Source of the DNA: Ectobius pallidus
Lineage: Eukaryota > Arthropoda > Insecta > Blattodea > Ectobiidae
DNA: 64,000 nucleotides
Assembly: GCA_964059195.1 (NCBI GenBank)
Contig: CAXKWD010000011.1
Span: forward strand, 35,330,066 to 35,394,065
Reading direction: 5' to 3'
Shown here: one piece after another, positions 43,971 through 57,685 of the stretch
How positions within the stretch are numbered: position 1 is the first letter of the stretch
Layout: every line of letters begins with the position of its first letter
The notes under the pieces: generated by a model
What the model saw: the letters and a program-made list of their open reading frames with translations, nothing else
Told to the model about the DNA's origin: nothing
The model's database searches: none
Made by a program: the position numbers and the translations under genes

Positions 43971-46900
43971 AGAAATTGGTAATAGTAGGAATCCTGGGAC
44001 CAGAAATTGTTACACCAGAATCCCAGTAGTGTCCTACTTTGAGGACGGGTCTTATCTATGAAAAGGTACATCATATTTATAAATTCATTTTTTATTGTGA
44101 TTTCTGACAACCTCTTAACATGACTTTAGGAAAATTTATGTAAATCAGAAACAAAAAAATTGGGATTTAATGGGTTAAAAGTCATACAATTTTTAAGGGG
44201 GTTTTAAATTTCTAGCACAATAAAGATTAGATAAAAACAATAGCACGAAATGAAAGCTGGATATATACTTAGGCCTACAAATGTTTCAGTAAAATATTCT
44301 TCTTCCTCTTTTACTTCGCATAAATATCGTAACGTTCTATAAACCTTTTCATTGTTACTCTTGAGGATGGTGGCTAGAAGAGAGGAGGTCCCACTGTTGT
44401 GGAATTACGACCATCGAAGTCTTTAAACAGGTTTCATGTATGTTCCACTTAACAAGAAGCGTCAGAAGTGAAGACAGAATCTATCCATCCAAATTCTGTT
44501 CAGAGCTTAAATCGCTGAAGAGCTTGGAAGTGCTATGACCACAAATTCCCAAAGAATCCATCCGTAAAATACGTATGTATATACTGTGTGTAAATCGTTA
44601 AATTGTTTGCAAAGAATAAGTTTAAACTTGTCAGAAGTAAGATTAATATCCTTAGGAACTATATCGTGTAGGCATATCTTAAAAATACAATTAAACATTT
44701 AACGAGAAATTTACATTTCACTTGACTGTCCCTTATAAAACCTCACAATTTACTGCTACAAACATTTACTATAGCCTAAACCGGATGTGTAGGCCTATAC
44801 CTAGGTATAGTCTTCATGAACTTTCATTAATTTACATGCAGACGTTAAAACCATGGCATAAATACAGACTCACAAACATACATACATACATACATAAAGT
44901 ATAAAAAGTCACACTAACTATGATTGTCACATCGTTTGAAATGAAGAATTATCATTTAGCATTATTTTGAAGGCACTGAAATACTGCTTCAATAGATCAA
45001 TAAAAGTATAAACAATTTATAAAGAAATCGTAGAAACGACATCTAGGTTGAGCTCTGTCAAGTATAATTTCACTTCAATTGTAATATCAGTTAAAGACAA
45101 TTAATTCTAATTGTTGAAGAATTTTTAAGAACTTGCACTATGGTAATTATCCCAAATGCTCTTGTAGCTGCCTGACTTATATATTACTAGTAAGTTATGT
45201 ATCTGAGTCAAGGCCATTTGTAAGGGTTTTAATGGGTTCTGTTGATTTGTAAAGAAGTATTCATGTATCTCAAAATCCTTATTGAGTTTCTAGGCTGAAT
45301 TTAGTAATTTGTACATTATGTATAAAATTACTCTCAAAATTGTGAAAAAATAATACATTACGCAACCTGATAATAGGCTATATTCCTGATATATATTTAA
45401 ATAATTGTCATTTTTAATTTTTTTTTCGTATTATTTCCCAAAACCTACCCATAGCATGATGTAAAATCAAATTTTTTAGACAGTTCCCACAATTTTACCT
45501 TTCCCCTCTACTTAAATGACTTTTCATTGCCTGAGCATCAACGGTGGAATTAAATTACTCTTTAGGTTACTTACACCTGGCAGATTATGCATTTGTGGAA
45601 GGTTGCTTTTTTAATGACAATATCAGCATGCCCATTACAGTGTAATAGTACATGGTTTCTCATACACATAATGTTATAGTTATTTTTCACTATTTATAAT
45701 TGTTGTGATACTTGAAGTGAAAGGATTGAAGAGTGATTCTATCATTTTATGGCCTATGCTACACTTTGCATGTTTAAAAAAACAAGGAATAATTTTTTAA
45801 TAGTAATAACCTTGCTGTTACTTCTATTCTATTGCTATGTTATTGCGTCCTGTTCTATTTCTATTTATTTATTTATTTACATAATTAAATGTTTCCTACG
45901 ATAGTGCTTTTCACCCATTTCCCATTCATGCTATCATGGTGGAAATTAGAACTTCCTGTACCCAGTGCCAGTATTTAACCTACATACGACTTTTGACTAT
46001 TTATTGCATTACATACTGCAGATGTGCCTCACCATATCGAAGCCTATAACTTTCGACATATCTGTTATTGCAGACTGTGAATATAGTTATATTTGCTAGT
46101 TGAAGTTTACAATATTAATCGTACATGTTTTTAAAAAAACTTTAAAACTCCGTGACGCTTCTAACTTTTAACAAGTGTTGTAAATAATTATTTTCATGTT
46201 CGTAACATTTTTACTATTCGCTACATTGCTATCATAGAAAAAAATAAGACGCAATGCTCATGCGCCAAGTGCATTGAAAATATCGGAAATATTAAAAAAG
46301 ACTCGCCTTCAGCTCTAAACGTTTCCTCGATCGTCCAATGATGAACTTACCAAACTTGTTTTGCACTTTACTGTAGTATTTAATGATATAAGTCTATAAG
46401 TTCAATGCATCAATGCTATTTTTAAGCACCGTCAAATAATTGGATGCAAAGTTGATGGTTTGTGATTGACCAGTTCTCTCCGTATTTTCCATGTTTCCTT
46501 TATTAGCTTCAACCTTTGTTGTTTTAGGTTTTGGCACTCATGGTATCCAGCGTCTGTTCTTGCAGATGCATATTGCATGTATTCTTTGAAATAAAATCTA
46601 TGTAAATAGATTTGGGTTTTCCATGCCCTGAAACTATGGCCGTAAATTCAGGTGTAAGTGACAACTTGATCCTGCATATTTCTTTGGTAGAAGGGAAAAG
46701 GATTTGATTAGTACCGCTTCCGTGCTGTTAGTCCGATCATTCTACCATTTCTGTAGTCCTATTTTGTTTATTTCATTTACTATTGCTTATTTCGGCGTCA
46801 GATTTAAGGTTTTCTTGTTATAAAACGAGGCTTCCTTGCGCTGCTACTGAAGTAAGCTTTTTGTACTAATTTTCCGGTTAAGGGAGTATAAATGGCACAT

Positions 46901-48380
46901 GCCTTATATAATATCGACCGATTTACCCAAGAACAAGTGAACGAAAATGAGTGAAATCCATACAGTAACTTCTGTATACTGCTTGAAATTAGTTTTCAGT
47001 TAGGTTAAGCATATCTGCTATTACATACGGTACATTTATACCACCTGTAAAATTTTCACCTGAGAAGATAACTTTTATATTCAATGGTGAAAATATTGGA
47101 TAAATAAAACAGATTTTCTACTCGAGTCTAGAATCCACTAATTACAATAAATATTTTACAAATTCACATGAATTTTATAATTTATGATTTTTTGTCTCAG
47201 TGAAGATGTATTTATATTTACATGAACATTAATATAATTGAAACGGTAACCTATATCAGTAATTGAAAGTATTATATCTTTAACATTATTCAAGTTGGTT
47301 TAGCAGAATGATCAACATTCGTGCTTGAAATCCAACATTTCTGTATAACAATGGTAAATATTATATAAGTTAATTACAATGAAAATAATACTATACACCG
47401 GATGAATAGGTAATAAAATAAATTTAAGTGAAGAGTAAAATGGATATAGATATAATAGATGATAGGTAAGCAGGTTCATTTTATAGGAAAGAACTTAAAG
47501 TAATCAATGTTTACAAGGTGAAAATAAATTTAGACTACTATAGTTTAATGAACTATACACCCGAGAGCCAAAACTTACTGAATCATGTGGATACTTTGTT
47601 TGAGTTACATTAGGGTGCTTTTACTTTCGCCAGGAAATGGCTAAACACAGGCTATATTTAGACATTTTACAATGCATATAAAGCCAATTCGTTTTCATGT
47701 CGTTCGCTATATTTTCGCGACCCTAATAAAAGTTATTAATTTCTCCACATTCATACGCCTGGTTATATGATTCATAAGACGAGGAATTTTTTTCCCTTCT
47801 TTGTTCTTTCCCAGTCGAGCTTACAGAATTCCCTCTCTCCGAATTCCTGTGAAGAAATTATATGTAATTTTAAAAGTTGTATTCTTATATCAAATTCGTT
47901 TTGGATAGTCCTTGATGTTACAAATATTTACAAAAAAATTTCAGTTCGATTTATACACATTTTATATCTAGTAATATAATTACTTCAGAAATCTTCTTGT
48001 CAAATGGCAATGACCTCTCTAAAATTTACTAATAATATTCTTTAGGTTCCATTTTCCTAGACTTCATCAAACCAGACCTGATTTTTCAAACTTGGAATTT
48101 TTAATATATTTGGTTAAATGCTGCATTGCTCTTTCATTTCAGTATAAAGTATTAAAGAGTTTATTCTGATGTAATGGTTGATATCTGTAACCAATTTTTT
48201 TTTTGCTATAGATTGACTACTTATAAACTTAACAGTTTTTGTATAGCTTAATCGGCTACTTTTTTACTTTTTCATTCTAATGCTATTGTAATATCAATTG
48301 CTGAAAAGAAGTTGCATTGGCGTTAAGTGAGAAAAGAATACAGAGGTGCTTAAAATAAAAGGAAGCTCGAATTTCATTAA
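43971..48380. other. no gene seen
   Basis: AT-rich DNA with only simple motifs: (CATA)n at about 44877-44896 and (TTTA)n at about 45861-45880. I found no SINE heads, TIR pairs or exon-like blocks. Confidence 0.5.
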
Positions 48381-48384
48381 CCCG

Positions 48385-48580
48385 TTTTCTTCTGGAGCCG
48401 TAGTGGCTGCCTGACCCGATGGCTGCAGATCGATTCCTTGCAGGACTTCTACATTTTCTCCCCAGCTCGCTCACCCTCATTTGAATTCATGACAGCTCTT
48501 AGCCACCGATACAGTTGCTACAAGGTGGTGGTATTGTGACATCTTATTCTCTTTCTCGCCTAAGACACAGGTGCCCAACG
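48385..48580 (+). repeat. degenerate tRNA-headed SINE
   Basis: GGAGCCGTAGTGGCTGCCTG, then GATCGATTCCTTGCAGGAC (B-box-like), followed by TACAAGGTGGTGGTATTGTG and GCCTAAGACACAGGTGCCCA. The head arrangement is clear, but I cannot tie the body to the other families here. Confidence 0.5.
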
Positions 48581-48754
48581 GACCAGTTTATATGTTTGTG
48601 TGTTTTATTTTTAAAAATGTTATGCTGTGCATACATTCTGAAAACCAGAGAGGGGTAGAGTAACGAACATCACACGCAATCCGACTGCGTTATGAACCTC
48701 CTGCTGATTTCATCGGCGAATTGCAAGACTGGTGGGCATTTGTTAATGGGCCCC

Positions 48755-49337
48755 CTAAACGATCAATAATATTGTGATTATTCTTTTCAATATTGACGCT
48801 CTATATTGAAGCGCGCATCAATATGCTTCAAAACGCATCAATCTTTTCACCAATATCCATTTTGGCAAAAATATTCGTGCTGCATGATCGAGGCTGTTTC
48901 AGTGTTTTATTTTTTATTTTTTTAAGTGAATTTTTAAATCTATTCTAGTTCAGACTTGGATTTTCTAGCATTGACTCTTACACTGTGCGAAAAAGAAAAA
49001 TCAAAGAGAGAAATAGACGCTGGCCCAAGTAGTGGTACAAGGTGAGTACCGCTTTACACACGGACATATGCTTAATTTTTTTGCGTTCTACAGAACCGTT
49101 TGACTGCAAAAAATCACTTCGCAGTCTCACAAACAACTGATATTGAAGGAAATATTGGCCTTAAACCTCCTGGACGTTCAAACGGTTCTTCAATATTGAC
49201 AGAAAATATAATTTTCTATCAGTATCCGTCAATATTAATAGGACGCTTCAGTATGCTCCTAGACGATCATTATTTCCATCAATATGATCTTCAATCAATA
49301 TTGAAGCGAATATTGACAATATTATTGATCGTCTAGA
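48755..49337. mobile_element. MITE with CAATATTGA sub-repeats
   Basis: The left end CTAAACGATCAATAATATTG and the inverted right end CTAGACGATCAATAATATTG match almost perfectly and continue TNAATATTC. CAATATTGA and AATATTGAAGCG words recur in both orientations throughout the 580 bp, so the ends can fold extensively. No coding capacity. The target duplication is not clear. Confidence 0.85.
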
Positions 49338-50765
49338 GAGCAATTAAGAATACAGACTCCTACAACCATCATTGTCGGATTTCCTATCCTCAATTATGCC
49401 CTTTTAAAAATTTAAATACCTCCCATGTTTTTCTCACGAGGCTGAGTGCACTCCCTTCCAAACTTAACCCTAGGAAATAAAGATAATCAAGGGTGTTTTC
49501 AAACATTGGCAGCCAAGAGTCACTGTGGGTCATGAGCCACGACCCGGCCGTGCCTCGAACCAATGGCCGCAAGCTCATACTGTCAGTGATTCTGTATTCT
49601 AAATAAAAAATCGGATATTTCCAGTTTCGCTTTTCTCGAATGCATTATTATTCATGCACCGTGCAGAATGCAGAAATAACAGTCTAGGCGAAAATTGTTA
49701 ATGCTATGTTGCTGAATCCGAACAGTTCTCGTTTTTATAAATAAATCAGAAAAGCTAATAACGCACGATTTATATCTTCACTGTTTTGATATTGAGGTTT
49801 TTCTTTTAAGGAAAGTCTGTACTAAAAAATTTATGAATTTCTAACCAATCATTTGAAGGTTTGAACACATTCCAAGAACAATACCTATTTTTTATATAAA
49901 GGTAAGCCAATACTGAAATTTCGTCAAAAAGTTTCAAATCGATACATTTTCTGTTTTGATTTTTTTATATTTATTCATCAAAAGCAAGAATACTCCCAAT
50001 TATACAAAACAGATAGTTCTATTCTCAGTTAACGGTTAGAATTACAAAATTGTGCAATTCTATATCTACCTGTAGAAAATAATAACTAGAAACAATTTTG
50101 GTATGTAATCAGGGAAATTTGCATATACCTTTATAACTTCTTATGCCATAGTTAGTAAGCACAGGTTGCCTCAATACTAAGGAGATGTTCCCGTTCTTCT
50201 CTCTATGACCAAAACTTTTCTTTTCTCTTATCCGTTTAAGTATAGGCATACATGTGTTATCTTTATGTTTCCCACTCATTATATTTGGGCCTATCCATTT
50301 TACCCTTGGAAGCCATAGCCTTTATCTGATTGGTTGTATGTTTTTAGCTTATCACATTATCTGGCCGTAAATGTATGGTAATATTAGTCAAATTTTCAAG
50401 TTTTCATTTCAATCAATTTTCTGTCATTTCGAAAGTAATAACCATAAATGTCATTCAAATAATCTAATTCTGGAGCTGAACAGTTCAATATGAAAGAATT
50501 CTCATTTCCGTAGTTTTAATTGTTCTATTTCCTGCAGGTGTTAAATCCTAATTTTAACGAATGATCAGTTCAATTATTGTACGCATCATTCAGCAAGTGC
50601 TGGGTGTATAATATTGTAATTGGATTATTGTCCATGTAAATAAATTCACGCGTGCGTGAGTAAAGTCTGTTAAGTCACAAAAAGCACTAATTAAGGAAAA
50701 AGATTTGAAAGTTTGCAAATCCAGATTAAGTCCTACAGACAAACTAACGATTTTTTCATTAAACA
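49338..50765. other. no gene seen; SINE 1 scrap
   Basis: Apart from a short piece at 49435-49460 (CACGAGGCTGAGTGCACTCC) resembling SINE family 1, no element or exon was recognised. Confidence 0.5.
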
Positions 50766-51010
50766 TATTAATATTATTTATTTATTTATTTAACCTGGCG
50801 GAGTTAAGGCCATAAGGCCCTCTCTACCACTCAGCCAGGGCAAAAACATAAAATACATAATAATAAGTGAAAACAAGAAATGATACACCTGATTACAAGA
50901 AACGTACAATAAATACTAAGAAAAAATTCAAACATTAAGTACTTGAACAATATATAATACAAATGACTAAAATAAAGAAATGAAAAAAAGGTGAAAGACT
51001 AAACAAATAC
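50766..51010 (-). repeat. LINE 3' end with TTTA tail
   Basis: (ATTT)n followed by AACCTGGCGGAGTTAAGGCC, ATAAGGCCCTCTCTACCACT and CAGCCAGGG. This is, in my recollection, the conserved 3' end of a LINE family that is abundant in insects; its (AAAT)n tail places the element on the minus strand. The coding part is not recognisable further right. Confidence 0.6.
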
Positions 51011-52452
51011 ATTCTTAGTTATTATAAAATATAAATTAATGAACATTAATATATATACTGTATATGAAAGGATTTTAACTATATTTTTTTTTCTTTTGGA
51101 ATTTCATTTAACCATTATTTACGAAGTCGTGCCAATTTTACATTATCCGAGTTTTAACGTACCTGTTTTGCACAAATAATTTGTGGTATTATTTAAAAAT
51201 AAAATCACTCTAAATGCTGTTGATCCCCATCCCGCTATATCCTCTCTTCATTAACCTAAGAATTTTGTTAATTTTATTAAACTGTTAACGTAAATATAAT
51301 ACAGTTTTAATGACTTGACTGCTTTTGGGCCTACTCATTTCTATAGGAGTGTAAAATCGAACAAGACATAGGAATTGTGACTTGACCTTTTTTACACATC
51401 AAGCTTTTGAATTTCGTTAGATTAATTGAACATGCACAGTTTCATATCTACCTTCAATATAATGATATTACTTAGTCGACTAAATACAAGAAAGAGTAAT
51501 TTCAGTTACGTGACGAAAAGTATACAACATCATTTGGCCAGTCTGTTGACTTAAGTGACTTTACACACGCACGCGTGAATTATGAAAAAATTAAGATACT
51601 TGCATGGTCCATATTAAACAAATTTAATAATCGATAATTTTAAAGGCATTTTGTCAGCTGAGTATTGAAATATAGATTTCTTGTAAAATGAGAACGCATA
51701 TTTCGATCTTTTGATAAAGAAACGCATCATATGCATATACTGCGAAACCAGTTTCCCATTTCGAAGTACCGTACTGAACTAATGTTTATGTTACGTTACG
51801 TTACATATGATTCATTCATTATTATTCTTTCTTCGTTTTCTGAACCTTACCTTCATGAACTCCAATGCTCTGGTGACGATTTATAAAAACTATATTAGAT
51901 TATAAATTCAACTCGTTTCACTGTTACTTTTTACGTTTATTCAAATCTAGTTCTGTATTATTTTTATGCATTTATATAAATATATTTTCATTACCTCTTA
52001 AACCTTCCAGTACTAGTGGGATCAGTATGATCTCAAAAGCAGTTTTAAGATAAATACCTCATCTGGTTTTAAAACTATAATTTTCAAAATTTATGGCATT
52101 ATCCCTCTAAGTAAACTGTATTGAAAGACGTTTTATTATTTTTTATATTTCCAACACATTAAAATGTATTAATTTATTTGCTCAGTATGACCCCATTCAA
52201 AATTGACTTTTTTCTTTGAATGTAACATTATATAAAAATGCTTATATACATAGATGTGGTGTTTTCAAGGTAAAATATATGTTTTTATGCCAGTTTATAA
52301 AACAACAATTGCAATACTATTGATATATCCTATGTCAATTTCTTGGGGTCTTTATCACCCGGATGGTACTCAGTGAAACAAAAATAACTTCGTAGCAGGA
52401 GATTAAAGTATGCATTTTTATTGTCATTGAACTTTATTTAGCATCGTTACTG
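51011..52452. other. no gene seen
   Basis: AT-rich, unclassified. Confidence 0.5.
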
Positions 52453-52464
52453 TAATTCCTATTA

Positions 52465-52737
52465 GAGGTACGCTGTAGGTAGCGTAGTGGTTGAGGCGCT
52501 TGTGGTCATTGGAATTTTTCAATTGGCCTAATTCTTCTGGTGGCACTATGGCCCTGGGGTCAACTCAGCCTCCAACATAAATGTGTACCAGGAGTATTCC
52601 TGGGGTAAAGGCGACCGGTGCGTAAGGCTGACAACCTTACCATCTTCACGTGCCGATTGTCTAAAATCTGGGAGCCTCATACTCCTAGAACCCTCTGGGC
52701 CTCCGTGGCCTGTAATAGGGAAAACTTTACTTTACTC
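52465..52737 (+). repeat. SINE family 4 with target duplication
   Basis: A 273-bp insertion between two perfect TAATTCCTATTA copies (52453-52464 and 52738-52749). Head GGTACGCTGTAGGTAGCGTA + GTGGTTGAGGCGC, then TTTTTCAATTGGCCTAATTC, GGTGGCACTATGGCCCTGGG, CCAGGAGTATTCCTGGGGTA and a TTTACTTTACT tail. The B box has decayed or been deleted, so this copy is probably not a source element. Confidence 0.93.
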
Positions 52738-52749
52738 TAATTCCTATTA

Positions 52750-53905
52750 ATTTTATGTGAAATGAATGTGGCCCTCGAACTAGTGTGTTGCTCATGCGAA
52801 TTAATTAATTCGAATGAATGAAAGGGAAGCTACAATGCTTACATTTTGTGTTATTTCGTGCAAATTTTAAATGTGATCTTCAATTTATATTTGTCTAGTT
52901 TATGCCTCTTTGTAAAATGGGCTAACTTTGTAATTAGTTGGTTTAAGTTAGATGCATGGCTTCTTTCTTGTGAGTTGTGAAGAAGCAATACCTACTAAGT
53001 TATTTTATATTCAAAGAAATCATTCAAAGTTCGGTTATAATTTTATTTATTAAAATTTAATCAATCCAGTGTTAGCATTTGTCTAAGATAAATTACCGTG
53101 GTCGATAAAAACCCTAATATTCTCGAAATTAACGATTACTTTCTAATTTGGAATTACAAGCATATTACCGTTTCCCATCCACAATAGAAGAATTCAGGTG
53201 GAAGACATACGTTACTGCATCTGATTTTGTGTCCTTTTTCTTCTTATTCTTCGTCTTCTTTCTCGTCTTTTCCTCTTCTTTTATTGATAGGCCGAAGATG
53301 TGTTTACTTCTTCACATTTACATGGCGAACTCTGAGTCATTTCACATACGTTCGTACAGGGCAACACTATTTTGTTACTGTTGGAGTTTTATAAAATAAC
53401 TATTTTTTATCAGAATAATTGGAGGAATAACGTGATAAGACCTTGTTGTATTGCGTGATTTTAGCCTCCTCTGACACTAGGGCAAAGGAATATCTTTATA
53501 GGTCTACATGTTTTGATATTATGTTATTATTTATGATATATTTACAACAATTAACTTTATTGAGAATATTTGACATATATTATATTTTGAAAGCAATAGT
53601 TTTTATGTTATTTTATTTTCCTGAAGGCTAATATAGCTGCAATCATCTGTAGGATTCTCTGACGATACCAGTAAATGACTAAACAGCACGTGCATAAGGA
53701 AAATACGTATGTATACTTCCACGAACCGCATGGTACGAGCCTTCTACTGTATTCAGTCCAAGAAGTTATATTTTATTTTTTTTAATACATTTCACTTCCG
53801 TTCTTTATTTTATACAAGATATGGTTTATCTTAATGCGATCAACGCAATGCAGCTCGTATAGAGATTTAAATTGAAAGTCTTTATAATAGAGGCAAGTAG
53901 GCCTA
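52750..53905. other. no gene seen
   Basis: AT-rich, including a T-rich stretch at 53230-53285. Short open frames have no domain. Confidence 0.5.
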
Positions 53906-53909
53906 TAAT

Positions 53910-54145
53910 CATAGGGAGTGGCCCAGTCTGTGTGGCATTGACTTTCTGTACCCCAGGTCGCGGGTTCTATCCGGGCCCGGGTCGATAGCATTTATGTGTG
54001 CATAAATGTTACAGGCCCAAGTTTGTAGATTTACAAGCATGCGGAAAAGTTCGTACGGGACAAAATTCCGGCACACCAGCAACAGTCACGGACCTAAGTT
54101 GCAGTATAACTCCGCCGTTAATTCACCATAAAAGCAACCTAAGCA
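53910..54145 (+). repeat. tRNA-headed SINE, fifth type
   Basis: GGGAGTGGCCCAGTCTGTGT (A-box-like), then CAGGTCGCGGGTTCTATCCG (B-box-like), then ATTTATGTGTGCATAAATGT and a body ending near 54145. No other copy of this body lies in the window, so family status is inferred from the head. Confidence 0.55.
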
Positions 54146-54177
54146 TAAGGTTAGACCTATATATGTATATATATGTC

Positions 54178-54402
54178 TGCCGCCGTGGGTGAGTTGGTAG
54201 CGTGACTGCCCGGGGGCCCGGGTTCGATTCCCGGCCGGGTCGGGGATTTTTCAGTAGTGAAAAATGTCTTTCCCGGGTTCAGGACTGGGTGTGTGTGTGT
54301 CCTTAGGTTTAAGTAGGTAGGGGACTGGTGCATCCCGGTAACAAATCCGCTGTGAATATCCCCTTACGGGATCACCAGGGGTCGCTCGCGAACCCGAGGA
54401 AT
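54178..54402 (+). repeat. SINE family 2, well-preserved copy
   Basis: Head GCCGCCGTGGGTGAGTTGGT, then GCGTGACTGCCCGG and B-box GGGTTCGATTCCCGGCCGGG; then TTTTTCAGTAGTGAAAAATG, CCCGGGTTCAGGACTGGGTG, a short (GT)n, GGGACTGGTGCATCCCGGTA and CCTTACGGGATCACCAGGGG. Of the family 2 copies in the window, its pol III boxes are the best kept. AT-rich ends hide any target duplication. Confidence 0.92.
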
Positions 54403-55545
54403 AACTTTATATATATATTGTTATCTTTGACTTTCTACTACATCACGAAGGATTCAGTTCCATATCCGTAATTAATCCCGAGAGGATATAGCGAAGGAAA
54501 AATAAGATTTGACTAAATTTCCTGGAATACTGGCAATATTGCTTGGTATAAAGATGCGTTGCTCAAAACTAGTGTTAAAAATACACATGAAAATGGAAAT
54601 GTTAGATTACATCTTAAGGGTCAACTTTACTGAGCATCAAATAAGAATATTGTGATTTCAATTTGACGTAGGCTATCACAACTTTGTGAATATTTTTATC
54701 TGCGCAAGTTCTGATTTATTTTTCTTTTCCGTTGTCTCATTTCTCAAATTTTTCACTAGTGCTCCACAAAAATGTAGGGTCTATCGGTTAACGCATATGT
54801 GTACATTTCGAAGAGCTATCATCCACAGAAGAACTACAATATAAAAATTAATGAACAGTGCATGTAATATTTTCTCCAATCCTAGCTTTCTATTATAGGC
54901 GTATATAGGCTTCAGTTCTCTTTGTACTCGTCGGGAAAGGAATCCAGAATCGGTGCTCTAATAGAAGACACAATGGACTGAACCCCCGGCGGAACATGGA
55001 ATGTAGAACTAACTATCTGCACACTCATTATCTTTTCTAGATGATGGCAGTTATAATTAAAACCATTTTATGGATTTGTGAAAGTGCTGGAGCACAGTAA
55101 AAATGAATGTTACATAGGAACATATTTCCCCATGTCAACTCGTATAATTACATTACAACGTCCCTTATTCCTACGTGACTTGTATTGGGAGGGGGATTGT
55201 TTGAATATTCAGTCTGTCAAGTGTTTGGTAGGAAAAAATCAATAGCATACACAGACAGCTTGCAATTTATTCGTCGGCGTATGTCTGTAAGTGAGTTTAC
55301 AAACAACTACGCATCGTAGCAGATGTGCAGTGTTTGTATATTCCCAAAAACTATAATTTATTTATAATGTTTTTAATATTAATATATTTTTAATTTCTTA
55401 GCATCACGTTCAAAGGCTTGCATAGTTTTTATAAGACCAAAAACAGGTTCCTTTAAACTCAACCAAAGAAGTGTGGGATTCACGCTAAAATCCAGCAAAC
55501 TACCTTCCATTGGAAGGGAAGTAAATTTATAGGTAACAGTAGTGC
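54403..55545. other. no gene seen
   Basis: AT-rich, unclassified. Confidence 0.5.
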
Positions 55546-55547
55546 TA

Positions 55548-55832
55548 CACCCCATGGGAGGACAGGGTCTACGTGTGACCGCTGCTTCATCTACTTTTAT
55601 CTTTTTATCTGGATTGGAGAGCATGCCGACACCCAGGGCCGTTCTTGAAGGTTTTCTTGACCGGGTTTCTACTTCTTTATAAGTAGATTCTCACCTATCT
55701 TCACTAGGCTGAGGGCACCACGTTCGGATATTCCTACCTAAGATAAGTACGAGGAGGTACCAGGGATCAAATCCAGGCCTGCGGATCTATAGCCAGCAAC
55801 ACTTACCTCTAAACATCGCAAACAGTTCAAAT
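55548..55832 (-). repeat. SINE family 1 copy, diverged
   Basis: Minus-strand order matches the 10.0-kb copy: head near 55780-55830 (GTTGCTGGCTATAGATCCGC, GGATTTGATCCCTGG), then CCTCCTCGTACTT, GGTGCCCTCAGCC, the AGTAGAAACCCGGTCAAG region and TGTCGGCATGC, ending near CCATGGGGTGTAG. A few small insertions interrupt it. Confidence 0.8.
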
Positions 55833-56389
55833 CTGTGGATGTTTGATTTTAGGCATAGATGATAAATAACACCACTGAAAGAAGAGGGTTATTTGTGAAA
55901 ATTACTAGTCTTTAGCACCTATCTGGTCCTTATTCCATTAGGTTCTCTTCGACTGTTGATCCAATGTCATAGGAATGACACAGTAAGGAGAAATACCTCG
56001 TATGATTTGGTTTTATGACCTAATAAGGCATAAGAGTGTTATACGGTATTTATGTTAATTACAGTATTTATGTTTATTTTAATTACAGACCGCGAAATGT
56101 CATTGTTATGAGCATATCATCTGTAAAGTCACACAAGAAACTGTAGACTGTAGTACCATAAAATTTTGATTTCATCCATCATTTACATTATGAACAACAT
56201 TAGTTCCTTGGAAAATAAGAGTGAAGTAAAGGAAAATAAAGAAAATGCTTGCTTTGGCCAGATTCTCATGGCCATACTGGTCAAATTCCAAAATATTGAT
56301 AAATTGCAGGCCTATATTTGGGGCATTATGTGGTTTTGATGGCCAAAGCTGGAATTCCGCTGTTACAGATATCGGAATGAATATATGTA

Positions 56390-57685
56390 GACTATTCCAC
56401 CCATACGCCGCGTGTTTGATATCGACCAATAGCATTTAGAAATTTCTCGGATATAGACCAATCACGTTCGTTTATCTTATAAAATACTTGCTATTAATAT
56501 GAGGATGCTATTTTATCGATAAAATCGTCTGCTTGTTACTGGACACGTAAACATCAGTGTGCAGTGATTAATACGTCACCCGCTGCCATTAAACGGCACG
56601 AAACAGATTATTTTATACAACATAACTTGTTCTGAAATTGAAATAATAGAAAAGTACATTGATTGAAAACACAATTTCGATTCGGTGCAAGCCAGTTGGT
56701 GTGCTTTTATTCTGTTCTGCCGTTAGCTTACCTAAATAATGTTAACTATGTCTTATATGCACCATTGGTAGCACTGGTCACAATGTGGTAACTCGACACG
56801 ACTCATGGATGGTTGATTCATAGTATGCCGTGATCTCGCTGCTGGTAGTTTTATTATTTTACAACAAAGGACGAAGGTAATTATTATTTGTATAATCCGT
56901 TACATTTTTATTGATGAAACTGTCTTAATAAATCCAACTCTAGTTGACGAGTTTCATCAGAAAAATTTGCTTCTGCTGCACAGTCGCGAATCTATCGATA
57001 AACTCGTCAACTCTCGTGGGATTACCTATGAAAATAACATTTCTTGCATGTCGCTAAGCTGACACACGACACAGCTTATCCGTCGATCTTTATATGGATA
57101 TTATACTTTATATCGACTATTCAATTCATACGCCGAGTGTCTGATACTGACCAATAACGTTTAGCAATTCCTCGGATATAGACCAATCACGATCGTTTAT
57201 CTTAAATATACTTCCTCGGACTGTAGGGAGGCAATTTTACTGATAAAACATCAGCTTGTTACTGGGCATGTAAGGCTTCAACGTGCCGTGATTAATACGT
57301 CACTTGCTGCCAGTGAACAGAATGAAAACACATTCTATACAACATAACTTGTTCATACATTTAAATGATGCAAATGTGTATGGATTTAAAACACAATTTC
57401 GAGTCTGTGCAAGCCAGTTAGTGTGCTTTTATTGCGTTCTGATCTAATATTCTACAACAACGATCTCTTTCTTGTGGTAAGCACTATTGGTAACATTGGT
57501 AACTCGAATCGATTCACCGACTTGATTCATCGAATGCCCATTCATTTAGTTTGCCGTGATCTCGCAGTTGACAGAATATTGACAACTAAGTATGAAAATA
57601 ATTATTATTGACAAAATCCGTTACATTTTATTCATGGAATAGTTTTAATAAATCCATCTCGTAATATCTCGTGGGATTACCTATG
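56390..57685. repeat. 725-bp tandem duplication with promoter-like motifs
   Basis: Two diverged units, about 56390-57000 and 57115-57685. The words ATACGCCG(C/A)GTGT, CTCGGATATAGACCAATCAC, GTGATTAATACGTCAC, ACAACATAACTTGTTC, GTGCAAGCCAGTT and CTCGTGGGATTACCTATGA appear in the same order in both. GACCAATCACG is at 56456 and 57181. Unit 1 has two CCAAT boxes, then TATAAAATAC and a TATCGATA; unit 2 keeps the CCAAT pair but has TTAAATATAC and a mutated TATCGATA. No stable open frame runs through either. Confidence 0.85.
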
